64,000 nt of DNA from Meta bourneti (GCA_933210815.1 OW119934.1:80468586-80532585), one strand, 5' to 3'. Positions 25,264-36,531 are shown, counted from the stretch's first letter. The notes: a model not told the origin generated them from the letters alone. A program made the numbers and translations.

Positions 25264-26443
25264 TACCGTATATTTCCATGTATAAGCCAAGAATTTTTGG
25301 AACTTTTTCTAAAGATAAAGTGGGGGGGGGTCGGCTTATATACGGATCCGCTAATTTCGCAAAAAACGAAGATACGTTTCCGTTAGCCGTGCGCAAGCGA
25401 TAAATCGCCAAATATAGCACACAATAATAATTGAATACCATAATTATTTAGCACATAAAAATAACAATTGGAAGGGGAATATTTTTTTATACAGCTGTTG
25501 GATTCGGATCTCCGTCCGGCGGCAGCAACTTGGTGAAATTTTCGAATTCTTTACGAGCGATTAACGATTTTTATAGCAACTCCAACGGGTGTTGGGAAAG
25601 CAACCCTACTTTTTTTACTTCGTGCCATCCGAATCCAACAGCTGTTCCAGCACAGCAAATGAATGGAAAAACTGTGCTGGAATCAGATAGGGATACCGTA
25701 GCTGAGGTTCTTTCAAAGGTCATAATGAGCCCTCTCTCCCTTTTGAAACTTTGTTTCGCACATGTTTTAGGCTGCACGGCGAAGAAAAGTGGCACTGATA
25801 AAAAAAATTCCCAAGCCCCAGACGCTCTCCTTGACCATTGTTGAACTGATCAACTGTCAATCACCCAGTCAGAGGTTCGGCATCAGGTGCCGGACACTGG
25901 GGAAGATCATTAGTGGTCACCTTTGTAATAGCCTGGAAAGGGGGCGAATTAGACAACCTCGCAGTGAAACCTGCGGCTTAAAGCTTAGTACGCTCGTCAT
26001 TACACATCTTTACTGCCAAGTTAAATCGTGGCGACCGGTTGGAGAGTTCAATCTCATTTAGACCCTACCTGAGTTTCTTTCAAGAGCCATAATGAATCCC
26101 CTCCCCCTTTTGAATCTTAATGTCCCGTACATCATCACCTGTCAATCACCCCATCAGATGTCGGATATCAGGAGCTGGACACTGGGGGAAATCATTAGCT
26201 GGTTAAAACTATCATCGTTGGCGAGTGGCGTTTTACTTTACAGCGATTTGATTGGAAAATTTCCACCCGTTTTACCTTCTTGGCGACATTTACGCCCTCA
26301 TGGCGTTATGTTTGAATGTCACAATTTTTTTTTAAATTTTTATTTCGGCTTATATACGGGTTTTGAATTTTGGGTAAATTTTTGAAGAAAAAACGCACCC
26401 TCGGCTTATACACAGATCAGCTTATATTCGGAAATATACGGTA
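25264..26443. mobile_element. MITE with TACCGTATATTTCC ends and internal duplication
   Basis: The first 14 bases TACCGTATATTTCC are exactly reversed and complemented at 26430-26443. Next to each end lies TATAAGCC/GGCTTATA sequence. The terminal TA may be the target duplication. Inside, a segment at about 25690-25920 (GAGGTTCTTTCAA, CACTGGGGAAGATCATTAG) is repeated imperfectly at about 26065-26205. There is no transposase frame; the small open frames here are chance. Confidence 0.7.
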
Positions 26444-27269
26444 GGTCAAGACTAAGGAACATGCATATTTGTAAATCTTTATTCTATACAGTGACCTGAG
26501 CATTCCCTTCCATGAAAATTTGTTGGAGCAACCCCAGTGCTAATAAAAATAAGCAAAATTTATTGAGACTAAATTTCCATTAAGTTCATGAACGAAAATT
26601 GGTCACTCTAGTTTAACTTGTTTTACATAATTTCAAATAAAGTCATGTAACTTAATGTATTATTCATGCCTTATTTCTGTAATAAATAAGTACATTTATA
26701 CTCTCGCTATATTAATCCCCTCAATTTGTCATGCTTTTTGCTTGTCCCCAAGAAACACGATATATCGAGGTTTCTGTACAAGGCTTCTACAAAATAATTA
26801 AGGATGGAAGAGTTGGAAAATAGTCCTTCAGTGTGTTAATTTAAAATTTATTTAGATAAAAAAAAATCAAGGCCCAATGTAAGATTCTTGTATCAAAGAA
26901 TGTAGAAAACTTTCAAAATTTGTAGACCAAACAGAAACCTTTTGCCAGCCTCTTGTTAACCTTTTTGTGGAAATCAAAATAGACAGTTTAGGTATATACT
27001 TCAAGATATCGCTACTTTTAACACTAAAAGTGAATCCAAACATTTTATTTTGTTGCCATATGAATATAATAAAGGGAAAATAAAGTATGCAACTCCAAAT
27101 GGCTTACATTCTCATAAAAGCAGCAAATTGTTTTCTAATAAAACTAGGTAAAATAAAATTTAATAGGGTTTCATAAGTAAAATATCATAACCCTGATTAA
27201 TATTTGCCAGAAACAAAACTATTTTTGCATACTGCTCAATTTTTTAAACATTCCAGTAACCCCTTTCTT
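26444..27269. other. Intron DNA, nothing recognised
   Basis: AT-rich; no gene or repeat boundary seen. Confidence 0.35.
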
Positions 27270-27448
27270 GGTACAGCTGTATATAGAACCTCGTTCTGTG
27301 GCAACGGCCCTTGGCGCACTTTAAGTAGCGAGTTATGGTAGGTGAAGGTAACCCATCTTATATTTTGTGTAAGATTTCTTTCCTTGGCAACATAAAAAGT
27401 GCACCAAGAGCCTTTGCCACCGGGTGAGGTGCTACATACAGCTGTACC
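27270..27448. mobile_element. Small MITE of the GGTACAGCTGTA family
   Basis: The ends GGTACAGCTGTA and TACAGCTGTACC are inverted, and subterminal GTGGCAACGG / TTTGCCACCG and CTTGGCGCAC / GTGCACCAAG also pair. It is flanked on both sides by CTTTCTT. The same ends and subterminal words occur in the longer element at 57570-58105. Confidence 0.75.
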
Positions 27449-27590
27449 CTTTCTTAAAAGAATCACTTATTAAAAGTTTGAATCTATTAGCAACACCTTC
27501 CTTTTAGAATTGATATGTATTAAGGTTGAAGTGCTGCATTTGAGTACAGTAAGGCTGCTATGCTTATTTCACTTTAAGATCTGTCTATGT

Positions 27591-28140
27591 CAGTGGTTCT
27601 TAACCTGGGGTGTATGCACCCCTGGAGGTGCGAGAAAGCATCTCCAGGGGTGCGAGAGAAGTTTCAATGGACGAGAGAATAAAAGACTTATCTTATTGAA
27701 ATATGAACCAATGAAAGCATTCAAATGAAATTTGAAAAACTGAACTTGGAATAATTCTGGTGAACAGTTGGAACCTTATCCACAGCTGGCAAAAGCAACA
27801 TTGCAGACACTTTTACCATTTGCCACTACCTGCCTATGCGAAATGGGATTTTCATCCCTTTTACACATAAAAACAAAAGCCAGAAATTGCTTAAATGCAA
27901 GTGATAACTTACGCGTGGCTCTTTCAAAAGTATTATTATGAATAAACAACAACGTAGCCATTAAAAACTGAGATATTGTTTTGTATGTATATGTAAATGT
28001 ACGTGTTTATTTTTCAATAAATTATCTTGAAATAGAAGTAATTTCCTAAATAAAGAAATAGCAACACAATTTCAAGGAGGCATGAGAATTTATTTTTAGA
28101 TTCAAGGGGTGCTGATCACTAAAAAGGTTAAGAACCACTG
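27591..28140 (+). mobile_element. hAT element remnant (550 bp) with ZBED5-like C-terminus
   Basis: The ends are CAGTGGTTCTTAACCTGGGG and TTAAGAACCACTG. The plus strand at about 27755-27920 reads through Ala-Thr-Thr-Cys-Leu-Cys-Glu-Met-Gly-Phe-Ser-Ser-Leu and Asn-Leu-Arg-Val-Ala-Leu-Ser, the dimerisation end of hAT transposases of the ZBED5/SCAND3 kind. The remainder of the transposase is deleted. The flanking 8-mers (GTCTATGT, GTCTGTTG) agree only partly. Confidence 0.75.
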
Positions 28141-28618
28141 GTCTGTTGTGAAAAATGGTAACCACATACATATTTTCATTCTATTAGGTGTCAATTCATT
28201 TAGTGCTTATCTACTTGAATTTCAAATACAAATTCATCAGTTTTGAGTTTTTAACAAGACACATGAAAGACTGCAAATTTGTTCATCAAAAAGTACTTAA
28301 ATGTGGAGGTACCAATGTGGATTTGGTTTCTCAGCTATATCTATTGAAAGTTCATTTGTGTAGTGGTAGTTAAGTCCTCCACACAGTGTAACCTAACTTC
28401 ACCATGAAGTACTTTTTGGTTGACAATGTTTGACTGTCTTCCATGCATCTTTCTAATTTGGTGTCCCAGACATAGTTATAAACACATGTACTTTCAAAAA
28501 CATCTAGTTAATCTAAATGTTACATTGAATTATACGGATGTGTGAAATGATTTATTATCTGCAGTCTCCTCAAACGAGGTTAGGCAACAGAACATAATTA
28601 AATAAAAAAAATCATTAC

Positions 28619-28642
28619 CTGAATATATTCTTGTGCTGACAT
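28619..28642 (-). CDS. Start exon of the unidentified minus-strand gene
   Basis: On the minus strand CGAAACC-ATG begins eight codons (Met-Ser-Ala-Gln-Glu-Tyr-Ile-Gln) that end at CAG|GTAATG in phase 0. A possible acceptor (CACTTTAG) lies just upstream, so the 5' UTR may be spliced to the exon at 29.24-29.3 kb. The chain 28.6, 21.6, 16.7, 15.4, 14.4, 4.2 kb stays in one frame throughout. The region upstream of the ATG includes a SINE-tail-like GCACTGGAGCAACACAACG. Confidence 0.55.
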
Positions 28643-29225
28643 GGTTTCGAGCTAAAGTGCGTTGTGTTGCTCCAGTGCGACGTTAAAATGCCATTCCGTA
28701 TATTTCATTTATATAGAACAATAGCGTGATTCATAAGAGACAGCACTTCAAAAAACCAACATTTTATTAATTTTTCTTTTAATTAGTCCTCAGAGTGCGG
28801 TCACACGCCACAGGTTTTATTTTGGTGGTTGAGGTTGGAAGTTCGAACAGGTAATTGGTTGGTTGGTTTCCTTGAGACTTTTAGCTGCAGAATCAGGCTT
28901 TTGTCTCCAATCTTCCTAATTGATCTAGATTTCAGACAAATAAAATAAAGAAATCAAAAATTTTCAATTGATATGAGAAATCTAGTTTGTCTCTACCTTG
29001 TGGATTATTTATAATTGTTCACGAAACACTGTTTAACATCTCAAAACTAAAACTAAATGTTTGTGAACTTCTCAGTAAAGAAGTAATAATCTGACTTCGA
29101 ATTTCAAAACACACTCAACATTTATTGGACGAAAAACCCTATATTTACAGAGAAATAGCAACTTATTAGGCAGACTTTCATTTTCTTCGAACGTACAGTC
29201 AACCAAATATATATTCAAACATACA

Positions 29226-29425
29226 AGAGTCTTACCGCAGACCATACACGAGCACCATTTCTAAACTGCGCATGCGCGAACTTTTTTAAGTATACGGAAG
29301 GCGTGGCTTATCTGACGGGAAGGAGTAGGGGTTATCCTGATTTCGAGAGTATATCAGTATAAAAGCAAGAGCGGGAAATTTCCAGTGTTAGTGTTTACGA
29401 GGGTTAGTTCTGAAGTGGAGGAATC
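29226..29425 (-). promoter_or_regulatory. Promoter-like module with NRF1 palindrome and first-exon donor (left copy)
   Basis: On the minus strand this reads GCGCATGCGC (29268-29277), then an ATG at 29258-29256, then CTGCG|GTAAGACTC at 29236. The stretch from 29425 to 29226 is the reverse complement, with moderate divergence, of 54370-54560. It is placed to act as promoter and 5' exon of the minus-strand gene whose coding start is at 28642. The ATG here would be out of frame with that start and so would be an upstream ORF. Confidence 0.5.
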
Positions 29426-31876
29426 GAGTAATATATATTTTCTTGTTAGGGTTAGCTAGCCTGACAAATTTTGAAATCTGGACAGCGGATTCTTGGGAAT
29501 CTGAAAATGCTTGGAATCAAGATTATATATTTAAATGGAAATATTTAGAATTGAAATACCTGAGGATCTAGCCCTATATAGTGATTCATTGTACATATAT
29601 ATTATCCTGTGTATTTTGTGTTTGCTTCATGGCCTCATGCTTTACGAGCTTAGTTTTTTAGTGTTATAAGACCGTCAATCTTGAGATTATATATTTAAAC
29701 GGAACTATTTAGAATTGCAATACTTGAAGATCTAGTCCTATATGATTCATTGTACATATCTTAACTGAAGGGTTTTGTGTTCTGTGCTTGTCATGGGTGT
29801 TTTTCTTTGTTATGCTCTTTATTTTTAATTACGAGTTAGTATTATAACAAGGTGTCAATCAAGAGAGAATTTCTGGCTTCAGTTAATCAAATTGGTAATA
29901 TTTTAGTTTAATTTTAATTCCAATTTTGTAAAACATGTATCAAACCACAAAAGTTGTGTTCGTTTGCATTTATATTAATATTATTCAAATGTTTGTATTC
30001 ATACTATGGGTGACTTTCAATCAATACAATTTAATTAACTGGTGTTTAATCTTTTCTCATTCTTGGCTTTTCCCTTCGGGATTGATCCAACGAGCCATCA
30101 TCAATAGCTCGTTGTGTTGCTCTAATGCAGGGGTAGTCAAACCTTTTTATACTTACTGCCCACTTTTATATCTTTGTTGGTAGTAAAATTTTCTTACCGC
30201 CCACTGGTTCCGAAGTAACTTCATTTAGTGCAACTGCAAAGTGCTTGTAATTTTTGAGTGGAGGTTTAGTAAAATTATGTAATTAAATTTATCTTTTTAA
30301 TTGCATGTTAATTTGATGCAGCGCCTACTAGTGCGGAAGCTGCTTAAATTGAAGAAAATTCAATATAAAAACTAGTCTATTAAATGACCTTTAACAACAT
30401 CATACTGACCTGCTGGTGCTTTTCACTGGTTTGAAATTATTTTAAATTTAATTTTTCATACATCCAATATCTAGTTATCCTTTGGTAATAAACTGGTTAT
30501 TAAATTTAGAGGAGGGAACTGCTGCTAAAAGAGGATTAGGGCTCTTGGCTATACCTCTATAAAAAAACGCATCATGATTCCTACCCCATGGGTGATGTGG
30601 AAATGGAGTCGTTCATATTTTAGGACATGTCAAAATTGTACCATGAAACTTACACCAATTTGGTGTTTTAATAGTTGTTATATTCGGTTATGGAATATAC
30701 CTGTTCCCATTCTTGGCATTTACAAAATTAAAATTTGTCATAAGTTGGAGTCGTAACAAATTTAACTTTCATTTAAATATATGTACTATAGAGATGGTTC
30801 TGACTTGAATATATGCAAGAGAATGGGAACCTGCAATGCTAATTTAGTTAGTGACAGTAAGAATGTGGAACTTATATTTCTAATAAGCAAGTTTTTATCG
30901 CATGTTGGCTTTATACCGCATTTAAAAGTGTGCCTTAGTGTTTTTTGGAAAATATTGAAAAGTATACAAACCACCAAAGCCTCTATTTCAGGAATCTATT
31001 GGGCCATGATTCTAGTGAAAGTTCGATGTACCTAAATGTTTCAAATCAACAATTGGAAAATAAAACCATTACCAAAAATTTCATGCTGTTGAGATTCTAT
31101 TTATAAAGAATTATTGAAAATGACCATTTCTATCATTGCATTATTTTTCTGATTTTCTTTCAGTTGATTTCTTTGAAATTGATGTTTAATCAATTTCAAA
31201 GCAAAAAATGTATTTTTACTTCAAAAAATTATGAATTTCTTACACTGCTTTTAAAAATAAAGTAAATAATTGCTGATAGCACAACAGAAAAAGCAGAACC
31301 CATTGTATTCCTGTAGCGAAAGCTTTGAAATAAGATATTGGAGGGAAATAAACAAATTAGTTTTTGAAAACATTTATTGAAAAATATCGACTTATTCCTA
31401 GAATAATGTGTTTGATCTAAGAGAAAAATTATTTTCCAAGTTCTATTATAATCTCACAGTGTTTTAATTTAGGGTTATATTTCATCGAAAGAGTTCTTAA
31501 GTGTATGGATAAAATTGTTTTTCTAACCAATTTCTTTTGATTCCTGTTTTCCTTACAAGTTTAAAAAATGCTATGTATTAGATGCCTGACATCAGCAAAC
31601 ATGTCTAATTCCAAATTCGACTTATAAGTTGAAAAGGCTACACCCCCATCGAGAAAAGTGGGGTCCCAGATGAGGTGTAAATAAGTTGTAAGGAAGGGAA
31701 AAGAATTTGTTGGCGATTGTACTAATGAAACTCGGCCGTTTTGGGTTTGGAATGACATGGTCTTGAGATGTGTACGGGTGTCAGAGGGTTAAACAAAATT
31801 ACAAATTTATGATTCTTTACACAGGGTTCCTATACGTAAGCGAATCCAGTTAAAATATTAAGATTTTACAAGTTTG
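29426..31876. other. Intergenic DNA with a tandem duplication and hAT fragment
   Basis: About 29510-29665 is repeated imperfectly at 29690-29860 (TTATATATTTAAA, TTTAGAATTG, TGATTCATTGTACATAT). CAGGGGTAGTCAAACC at 30127 looks like a hAT left end without a partner. No gene was supported up to the gypsy element. Confidence 0.45.
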
Positions 31877-31881
31877 GTGTT
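31877..31881. repeat. Target-site duplication GTGTT (left) of the gypsy element
   Basis: GTGTT precedes the left LTR and recurs immediately after the right LTR at 50386-50390, the 5-bp duplication expected for Ty3/gypsy integration. Confidence 0.88.
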
Positions 31882-32041
31882 TGTCATGTTCTTTAAATGA
31901 TTATTAAGTCATGAAGAATTAACATATTTATTAGATCTTAACAACGTTTAGCCATGGGTACATGAGAGCATCTGTTGTGGGGATCCACGAGTTGAGGTGT
32001 TGCAACTCTCTGTAGAGTTGAGTAGTTATGATTCTGTTACA
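31882..32041 (-). repeat. 3' LTR of the gypsy element (160 bp)
   Basis: Starts TGTCATGTTC and ends TTCTGTTACA, matching the right LTR except for an extra 6 bases in the GAGAGCATCTGTTGTG region. TG...CA ends are as expected for LTRs. Confidence 0.92.
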
Positions 32042-32050
32042 TCCCCCTTT
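32042..32050 (-). other. Polypurine tract
   Basis: On the minus strand AAAGGGGGA lies directly before the 3' LTR, the position of the plus-strand primer in LTR retrotransposons. Confidence 0.75.
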
Positions 32051-32167
32051 AGATGTGTACACTATATTCAATACAATTTAACACATTTCAAGATTACATG
32101 ATACAAAGATATAATTACTATACATTAACATACATAGGTACACAAATTTTCAAATGTACATTTCAAG

Positions 32168-35100
32168 TTACAATATGTAGTCATTTAAATGTCTAGGTTT
32201 TCTACAAATGCGTCCACTCTTAGTGACAGTTACATTAGAATTATTATTTATATTACTTTGATTTGTTATGTTGCTTCCTATTACATCAGGTATGTTTTCA
32301 ATATTAAAATCACCACTGTATTCGTTAAAATTACTATTTGATTTAATCAGGTGTTTTCTATTTCTTTTAAAAACCCTTCCCAGTTGATTCTTAACTGTGT
32401 AAGCGCGATAGTTGGGATCTTGAGAGATTACAATTGCAGGTTCCCACGTCTTCGTTTTCATGTTTTGCACTCGTACTGCATCACCTGGGCTTAGTATACT
32501 AAGAGATTTTGCAGAACGATCATGAAACCATTTTTGGGTTTGTTGACGCTTAGTCAACAGCCCTCTTACATTATTAAACAATTCTGCATTAAGCAGCTTG
32601 TTTGTTACAGGCAATTTTGTTCGCAGTCTTCGACTGAACATTAACTGAGCTGGGGAAAGGTGAAGTCCTGATATAGGTGTGTTCCTATATTCCATTAGAC
32701 CAACAAAATGATGTTTGTTTTCTTCCTTAGCCTTTTTAAATATGGATTTAGCTATACCTACCCCCCTTTCAGCTTGACCATTACTTTGTGGGAAATATGG
32801 ACTGTTAAAAATGTACTCCAAGTCCCAAGTGTTAGCAAAGTCTCTGTACAAATAACTATTAAATGGCATATTATCCGAAACAACAATATTCGGAATTCCG
32901 TATCTTGAAAACATATCCTTAGGAACATTAATTACTTCAGTAGCTGTTTTATTTCGTAGCTCTGAAACTTCAATCCATTTGGAATAATAATCCATAATTA
33001 TAAGATAACTTAGATTCCCAAATTCCATAATATCCACCCCAATCTTTTCAAACGGTCTGTCATGAATAGAATGCGGTTGTAAAGGCTCTTTGACATTGGA
33101 ACGCCTATATTTTTCACATATTTCACAATGTGACACTACAGATTCTATGTCAGTGTTCATGCCCGGCCAATACATCACTTCTCTGGCTCGTCGTTTACAC
33201 CTTTCAATTCCAAAGTGGCCTTCATGGATCAACATTAACATTTGTTGTCTTAATGTCTTAGGGACAACAATCTTATCACTTAGAAATAATAAAACTTCAT
33301 TAGCATGAAGATCACCCTGTGATTTAAAGTACAATTTTAAATTGTGTGACATAGTTTTGGTTCCCTTAGGCCAACCCTCTATGGTGAACTTAATGACACT
33401 TTGTAATTCACTGTCCTGATCTGTCTCATTCTTGAATTGCATTAACCTAGCTTTACTCATAGGTAGATATTTGGCTATACTATGTACAATATTTTCCATC
33501 TCAGGGTCATCGTTGACCCGAGTATCACCATTAAATGCCCTTGATAATGTATCTGCCAAATACATTTTGTTTCCAGGTACATATTGCACTTCATAATCAT
33601 ACTTTAAAAGTTTTAATAGCATTCGCTGTAGCCTGGATGAGATTTTAGACATAGGTTTATTTATAATTGATGTGAGTGGCTTATGGTCACTTTGTATAAC
33701 TGTGTGTCGTCCATATACAAAATTGTGGTACTTTTCAAAAGAAAATACTATAGCCAACAGCTCTTTTTCAATTTGTGCATAGTTTTTCTCGCATTCAGTG
33801 AGGCTTCTAGACATAAAAGAGACAGGCTGCCCATTTTGTATTAGACAAGTACCTAACCCATCTTTTGAACTATCACACTGGATAGTGATACTTTCAGAAC
33901 TATTAAAAACTTTTAGTACTGGGGCTCTGATGAGTACTTCCTTAATTTTATTAAATGCTGTAGTATGCTCAAATTCCCATCCAAACTCTGCATTTTGTTT
34001 TATCAACTCCCTTAAAGGGGCTGAAATTTGGGACAAATTTGGTATAAATTTAGATAAGTAATTAATCATGCCCAATAGTCTTCTGACCTCTCCTTTAGAA
34101 CTAGGAACAGGCATATCCATTACACCTTTGATGTGTGAAGGATCAGGCTTTATACCTTTATCTGAAATTATCTGGCCCATGTATCTTACCTCAGACAATC
34201 TAAATTGTAATTTATCAGCATTAAATTTTACATTAAGAGCTTGTGCTCTCTTCAAAACTTCAAGTAAAGCTATATCATGAGAGTTTTTATCAACACCAGT
34301 TATAATTAAATCATCAAAATATACTTCTACCCCTTCAATATCCCCAAATAGCCTTTCATTTCTCTTTTGAAACACTTCTGGAGCAGGGGCAATCCCAAAA
34401 GGCATCCTATTAAATTTATAACGCCGAAAAGGAGTGTTAAAGGTGCATATTTCTGAGCTTTCGGTATCTAACGGGATCTGCCAAAACCCGTCCTTAAGGT
34501 CTAAAACCGAGAATATTTTCTTACCTTCTATTCGACTGATTATATCTTCAGCCGAAGGAATTAAATGATGTTCCCTTTTAAGAACCCTATTTAGATCTCT
34601 GGGATCGAGACAAAGGCGAAGGCTTCCATTAGGTTTCTCAACAATCACGAGACTTTGAACCCAGTCCGTTGGTTTGTCTACTTTAGACACAATTTTATTA
34701 CATTCTAATCTATCTAGAGTTTCTTTTAAGCGCTTTTGCAATGATTGTGGTACCCTTCTAGGTGGGTGTATTACTGGTACTGCATTAGCTTTTAATTCCA
34801 TGTGGTATTCCTCACCAGGAAATTTACCAAGACCTTGAAACACATTTTTGTACTTTTTCACAAGATCAATTTTACTGTCAACACTTAAACTGTCTATTCT
34901 TTGTATTAAATTCAACTTAACACAAGCAATCAAACCCAATATTGGTGTAGCATTCATTTCAACAACAAAAAATTCAATAGGTACCCGAGTATGATTTGAA
35001 ACACATTCAATTATGACTTTGCCCTTAGGCTTAATTTTAAAATTTCCATATGCAACTAATACAGTTTCAGTTCGAATTAATTCTATGTTATAACATTTTA

Positions 35101-35689
35101 AAGCATCATATGTGAGCACATTAGTCTCCGCACCTGTATCCAATTTAAAATTAAGTCGAGTTGTTTTGTTATCTATTATCAACTCTATAGCTTTATACCA
35201 AGTAGCATCAGTATTTTTTTTATACAGTTCACTTACTTGTCCTACTGTGAGAGCTTCAACAAACAGTTCGTTGTTAGCTTGTTCACATTCAAGTTCATGA
35301 ATGTTCATCTTTTTACACGCTATGGCAAAGTGATTTTTCTTTTTGCATTTTGTGCAAACTTTCCCATAGGCAGGACACTGGGCTCTTCTGTGATTTCGAC
35401 CACACTTTTTACAATCGTATGTCGAGTCATTATAATTGTCCCTTTTATCTCTAGAGACATAGGCTTTTACAGCACATACTTGACTGGAACTGGCGATTCT
35501 CTTCATCGACTGAAATTGTTCCTTGCTTGCTTCTGCAGCTCTGACGAACTCCGATGCCTTCTTTAGGGTTAACGTCGGTTCCCGGAGCATCCATTCCTGC
35601 AGGCTCCAATCATTAATTCCAAGCACAATCCGATCACGAATCAGACTTTCCTCCTGATCCCCGAATTCGCATGTTCCGGCAAATGTTTT
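32168..35689 (-). CDS. Gypsy polyprotein: gag C-terminus, protease, RT, RNase H, integrase
   Basis: One uninterrupted minus-strand frame of about 1,170 gypsy-derived codons. It holds two zinc knuckles, a protease Asp-Thr-Gly, an RT with Leu-Asp-Leu-Lys-Asp-Gly and Tyr-Phe-Asp-Asp, RNase H acidic residues (Cys-Asp-Ser-Ser and Gln-Ser-Asp-His-Lys-Pro), an integrase His-His-Cys-Cys zinc region and a D-D-E core. In the second catalytic block the usual Asp-Asn-Gly reads Asp-Asn-Met. The open frame extends upstream to 35788, but those codons lie in the Polinton terminal repeat and are not gypsy sequence. The pol part looks intact, while gag is severed, so the element cannot make normal particles from this copy. 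Confidence 0.93.
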   Translation of the reverse strand, partial: KTFAGTCEFGDQEESLIRDRIVLGINDWSLQEWMLREPTLTLKKASEFVRAAEASKEQFQSMKRIASSSQVCAVKAYVSRDKRDNYNDSTYDCKKCGRNHRRAQCPAYGKVCTKCKKKNHFAIACKKMNIHELECEQANNELFVEALTVGQVSELYKKNTDATWYKAIELIIDNKTTRLNFKLDTGAETNVLTYDALKCYNIELIRTETVLVAYGNFKIKPKGKVIIECVSNHTRVPIEFFVVEMNATPILGLIACVKLNLIQRIDSLSVDSKIDLVKKYKNVFQGLGKFPGEEYHMELKANAVPVIHPPRRVPQSLQKRLKETLDRLECNKIVSKVDKPTDWVQSLVIVEKPNGSLRLCLDPRDLNRVLKREHHLIPSAEDIISRIEGKKIFSVLDLKDGFWQIPLDTESSEICTFNTPFRRYKFNRMPFGIAPAPEVFQKRNERLFGDIEGVEVYFDDLIITGVDKNSHDIALLEVLKRAQALNVKFNADKLQFRLSEVRYMGQIISDKGIKPDPSHIKGVMDMPVPSSKGEVRRLLGMINYLSKFIPNLSQISAPLRELIKQNAEFGWEFEHTTAFNKIKEVLIRAPVLKVFNSSESITIQCDSSKDGLGTCLIQNGQPVSFMSRSLTECEKNYAQIEKELLAIVFSFEKYHNFVYGRHTVIQSDHKPLTSIINKPMSKISSRLQRMLLKLLKYDYEVQYVPGNKMYLADTLSRAFNGDTRVNDDPEMENIVHSIAKYLPMSKARLMQFKNETDQDSELQSVIKFTIEGWPKGTKTMSHNLKLYFKSQGDLHANEVLLFLSDKIVVPKTLRQQMLMLIHEGHFGIERCKRRAREVMYWPGMNTDIESVVSHCEICEKYRRSNVKEPLQPHSIHDRPFEKIGVDIMEFGNLSYLIIMDYYSKWIEVSELRNKTATEVINVPKDMFSRYGIPNIVVSDNMPFNSYLYRDFANTWDLEYIFNSPYFPQSNGQAERGVGIAKSIFKKAKEENKHHFVGLMEYRNTPISGLHLSPAQLMFSRRLRTKLPVTNKLLNAELFNNVRGLLTKRQQTQKWFHDRSAKSLSILSPGDAVRVQNMKTKTWEPAIVISQDPNYRAYTVKNQLGRVFKRNRKHLIKSNSNFNEYSGDFNIENIPDVIGSNITNQSNINNNSNVTVTKSGRICRKPRHLNDYIL

Positions 35690-35695
35690 CAACTG
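35690..35695. repeat. Target-site duplication CAACTG (left) of the Polinton
   Basis: CAACTG sits directly outside the left end and is repeated at 49797-49802 outside the right end. Six bp is the duplication length known for Polintons. It falls within gypsy gag, where the flanking codons read on across the insertion. Confidence 0.95.
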
Positions 35696-35727
35696 AGTAG
35701 TATACCCCCCCGTATAGGACACGGAAG

Positions 35728-35760
35728 TGACGTCATACCACGTGACCCGAAGTGGGCGGG
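35728..35760. promoter_or_regulatory. CRE/E-box/GC-box module in the left terminal repeat (outer)
   Basis: TGACGTCATACCACGTGACC is followed by GTGGGCGGG: a CRE/ATF palindrome, a CACGTG E-box and a GC box in 33 bp. The same module recurs at 36532-36564 and in the right repeat. A further TGACGTCA lies at about 35781. Confidence 0.6.
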
Positions 35761-35973
35761 GCCAAGTGACATCACAGCGTGACGTCATCGAAAAGCGGAA
35801 GTGACGTATGGTTTGTTTACATTTTGGACTTGGGAATTTTTTTTTTTGTCATCGACTTCGTGCAGGCGTTGAGTTGTTTCAAGATGGCGTCGTTTCGTTA
35901 CCATGGTGACGAATCACTCGTAGTGTCATCTGGTGGAGAAATTCGAAACTCTATTATTTTTAATTAAAAAGCA

Positions 35974-36044
35974 ATTTGGTGGATTCGAACCGAGGACCAT
36001 AGGATCCGAAGTCAAGCGCGCTATCCGTTAGGCTGTAAGAGAGT
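35974..36044 (-). other. tRNA-Arg(TCG)-like sequence in the left terminal repeat
   Basis: The minus strand reads CCTAACGGATAGCGCGCTTGACTTCGGATC and then GGTTCGAATCC, which match the D-arm, anticodon loop (CTTCGGA) and T-loop of arginine tRNAs. The T-stem and acceptor do not pair properly, so it is a pseudo-tRNA or Pol III promoter-like relic. A copy is in the right terminal repeat at 49452-49520. Confidence 0.6.
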
Positions 36045-36393
36045 TAACTTACGATGGTGAATTAATGTAGTGTTTATTTCTCTTTCTTTTGGACTTGTAT
36101 TTTTTCTTAGTATTAGGAATGCGTTATTTTTAGAAAATGGTTTGAATAATTGCATAGGGGTTTTAATAAATGCTTTTTCAAAACGACTTATGGCGCCATC
36201 TAGTGATTTTAAAAGTAATTAATCTAAGGAACGAATTGATTTCTTAATGGTTTTACTTTATTCATGACCAGTGACGTCAGTGTGTTTACGTTTGGGACTT
36301 GGATTTTTTTTTTCGTTATTCGTACCGCCATCTAGTGTCATTTACTGGAGTGAATAGAATAAAATCCTAAGAAAATAAAAAATATTTGATATT

Positions 36394-36476
36394 TTGTTGG
36401 GGGCTCGAACTTAATACAAAAGTACTCATGGTCGAGGGTTAGTTGAATGACTATAACCGTTCGGCCACGAATACCT
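36394..36476 (-). other. Second tRNA-like sequence (Ser/Leu type) in the left terminal repeat
   Basis: The minus strand carries GTGGCCGAACGGTTATAG, an A-box of serine/leucine tRNAs, and AGTTCGAGCCC, a B-box, about 50 bp apart. Acceptor pairing is lacking. It lies in the 260-bp block that the right repeat does not have. Confidence 0.5.
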
Positions 36477-36531
36477 ATTCTACAGAGATTTAAATGTTTA
36501 GAGACCCTTTTTTTTAGAATTGGCGCACGCG

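Noticed and set aside
35696..35788. N-terminal 30 codons of the long gypsy frame
   Set aside because: These codons lie in the Polinton terminal repeat and are a chance fusion, not gypsy gag. I end the gypsy call at 35689.
35974..36044. A functional tRNA gene
   Set aside because: The acceptor and T-stems do not pair, so only a tRNA-like relic can be supported.
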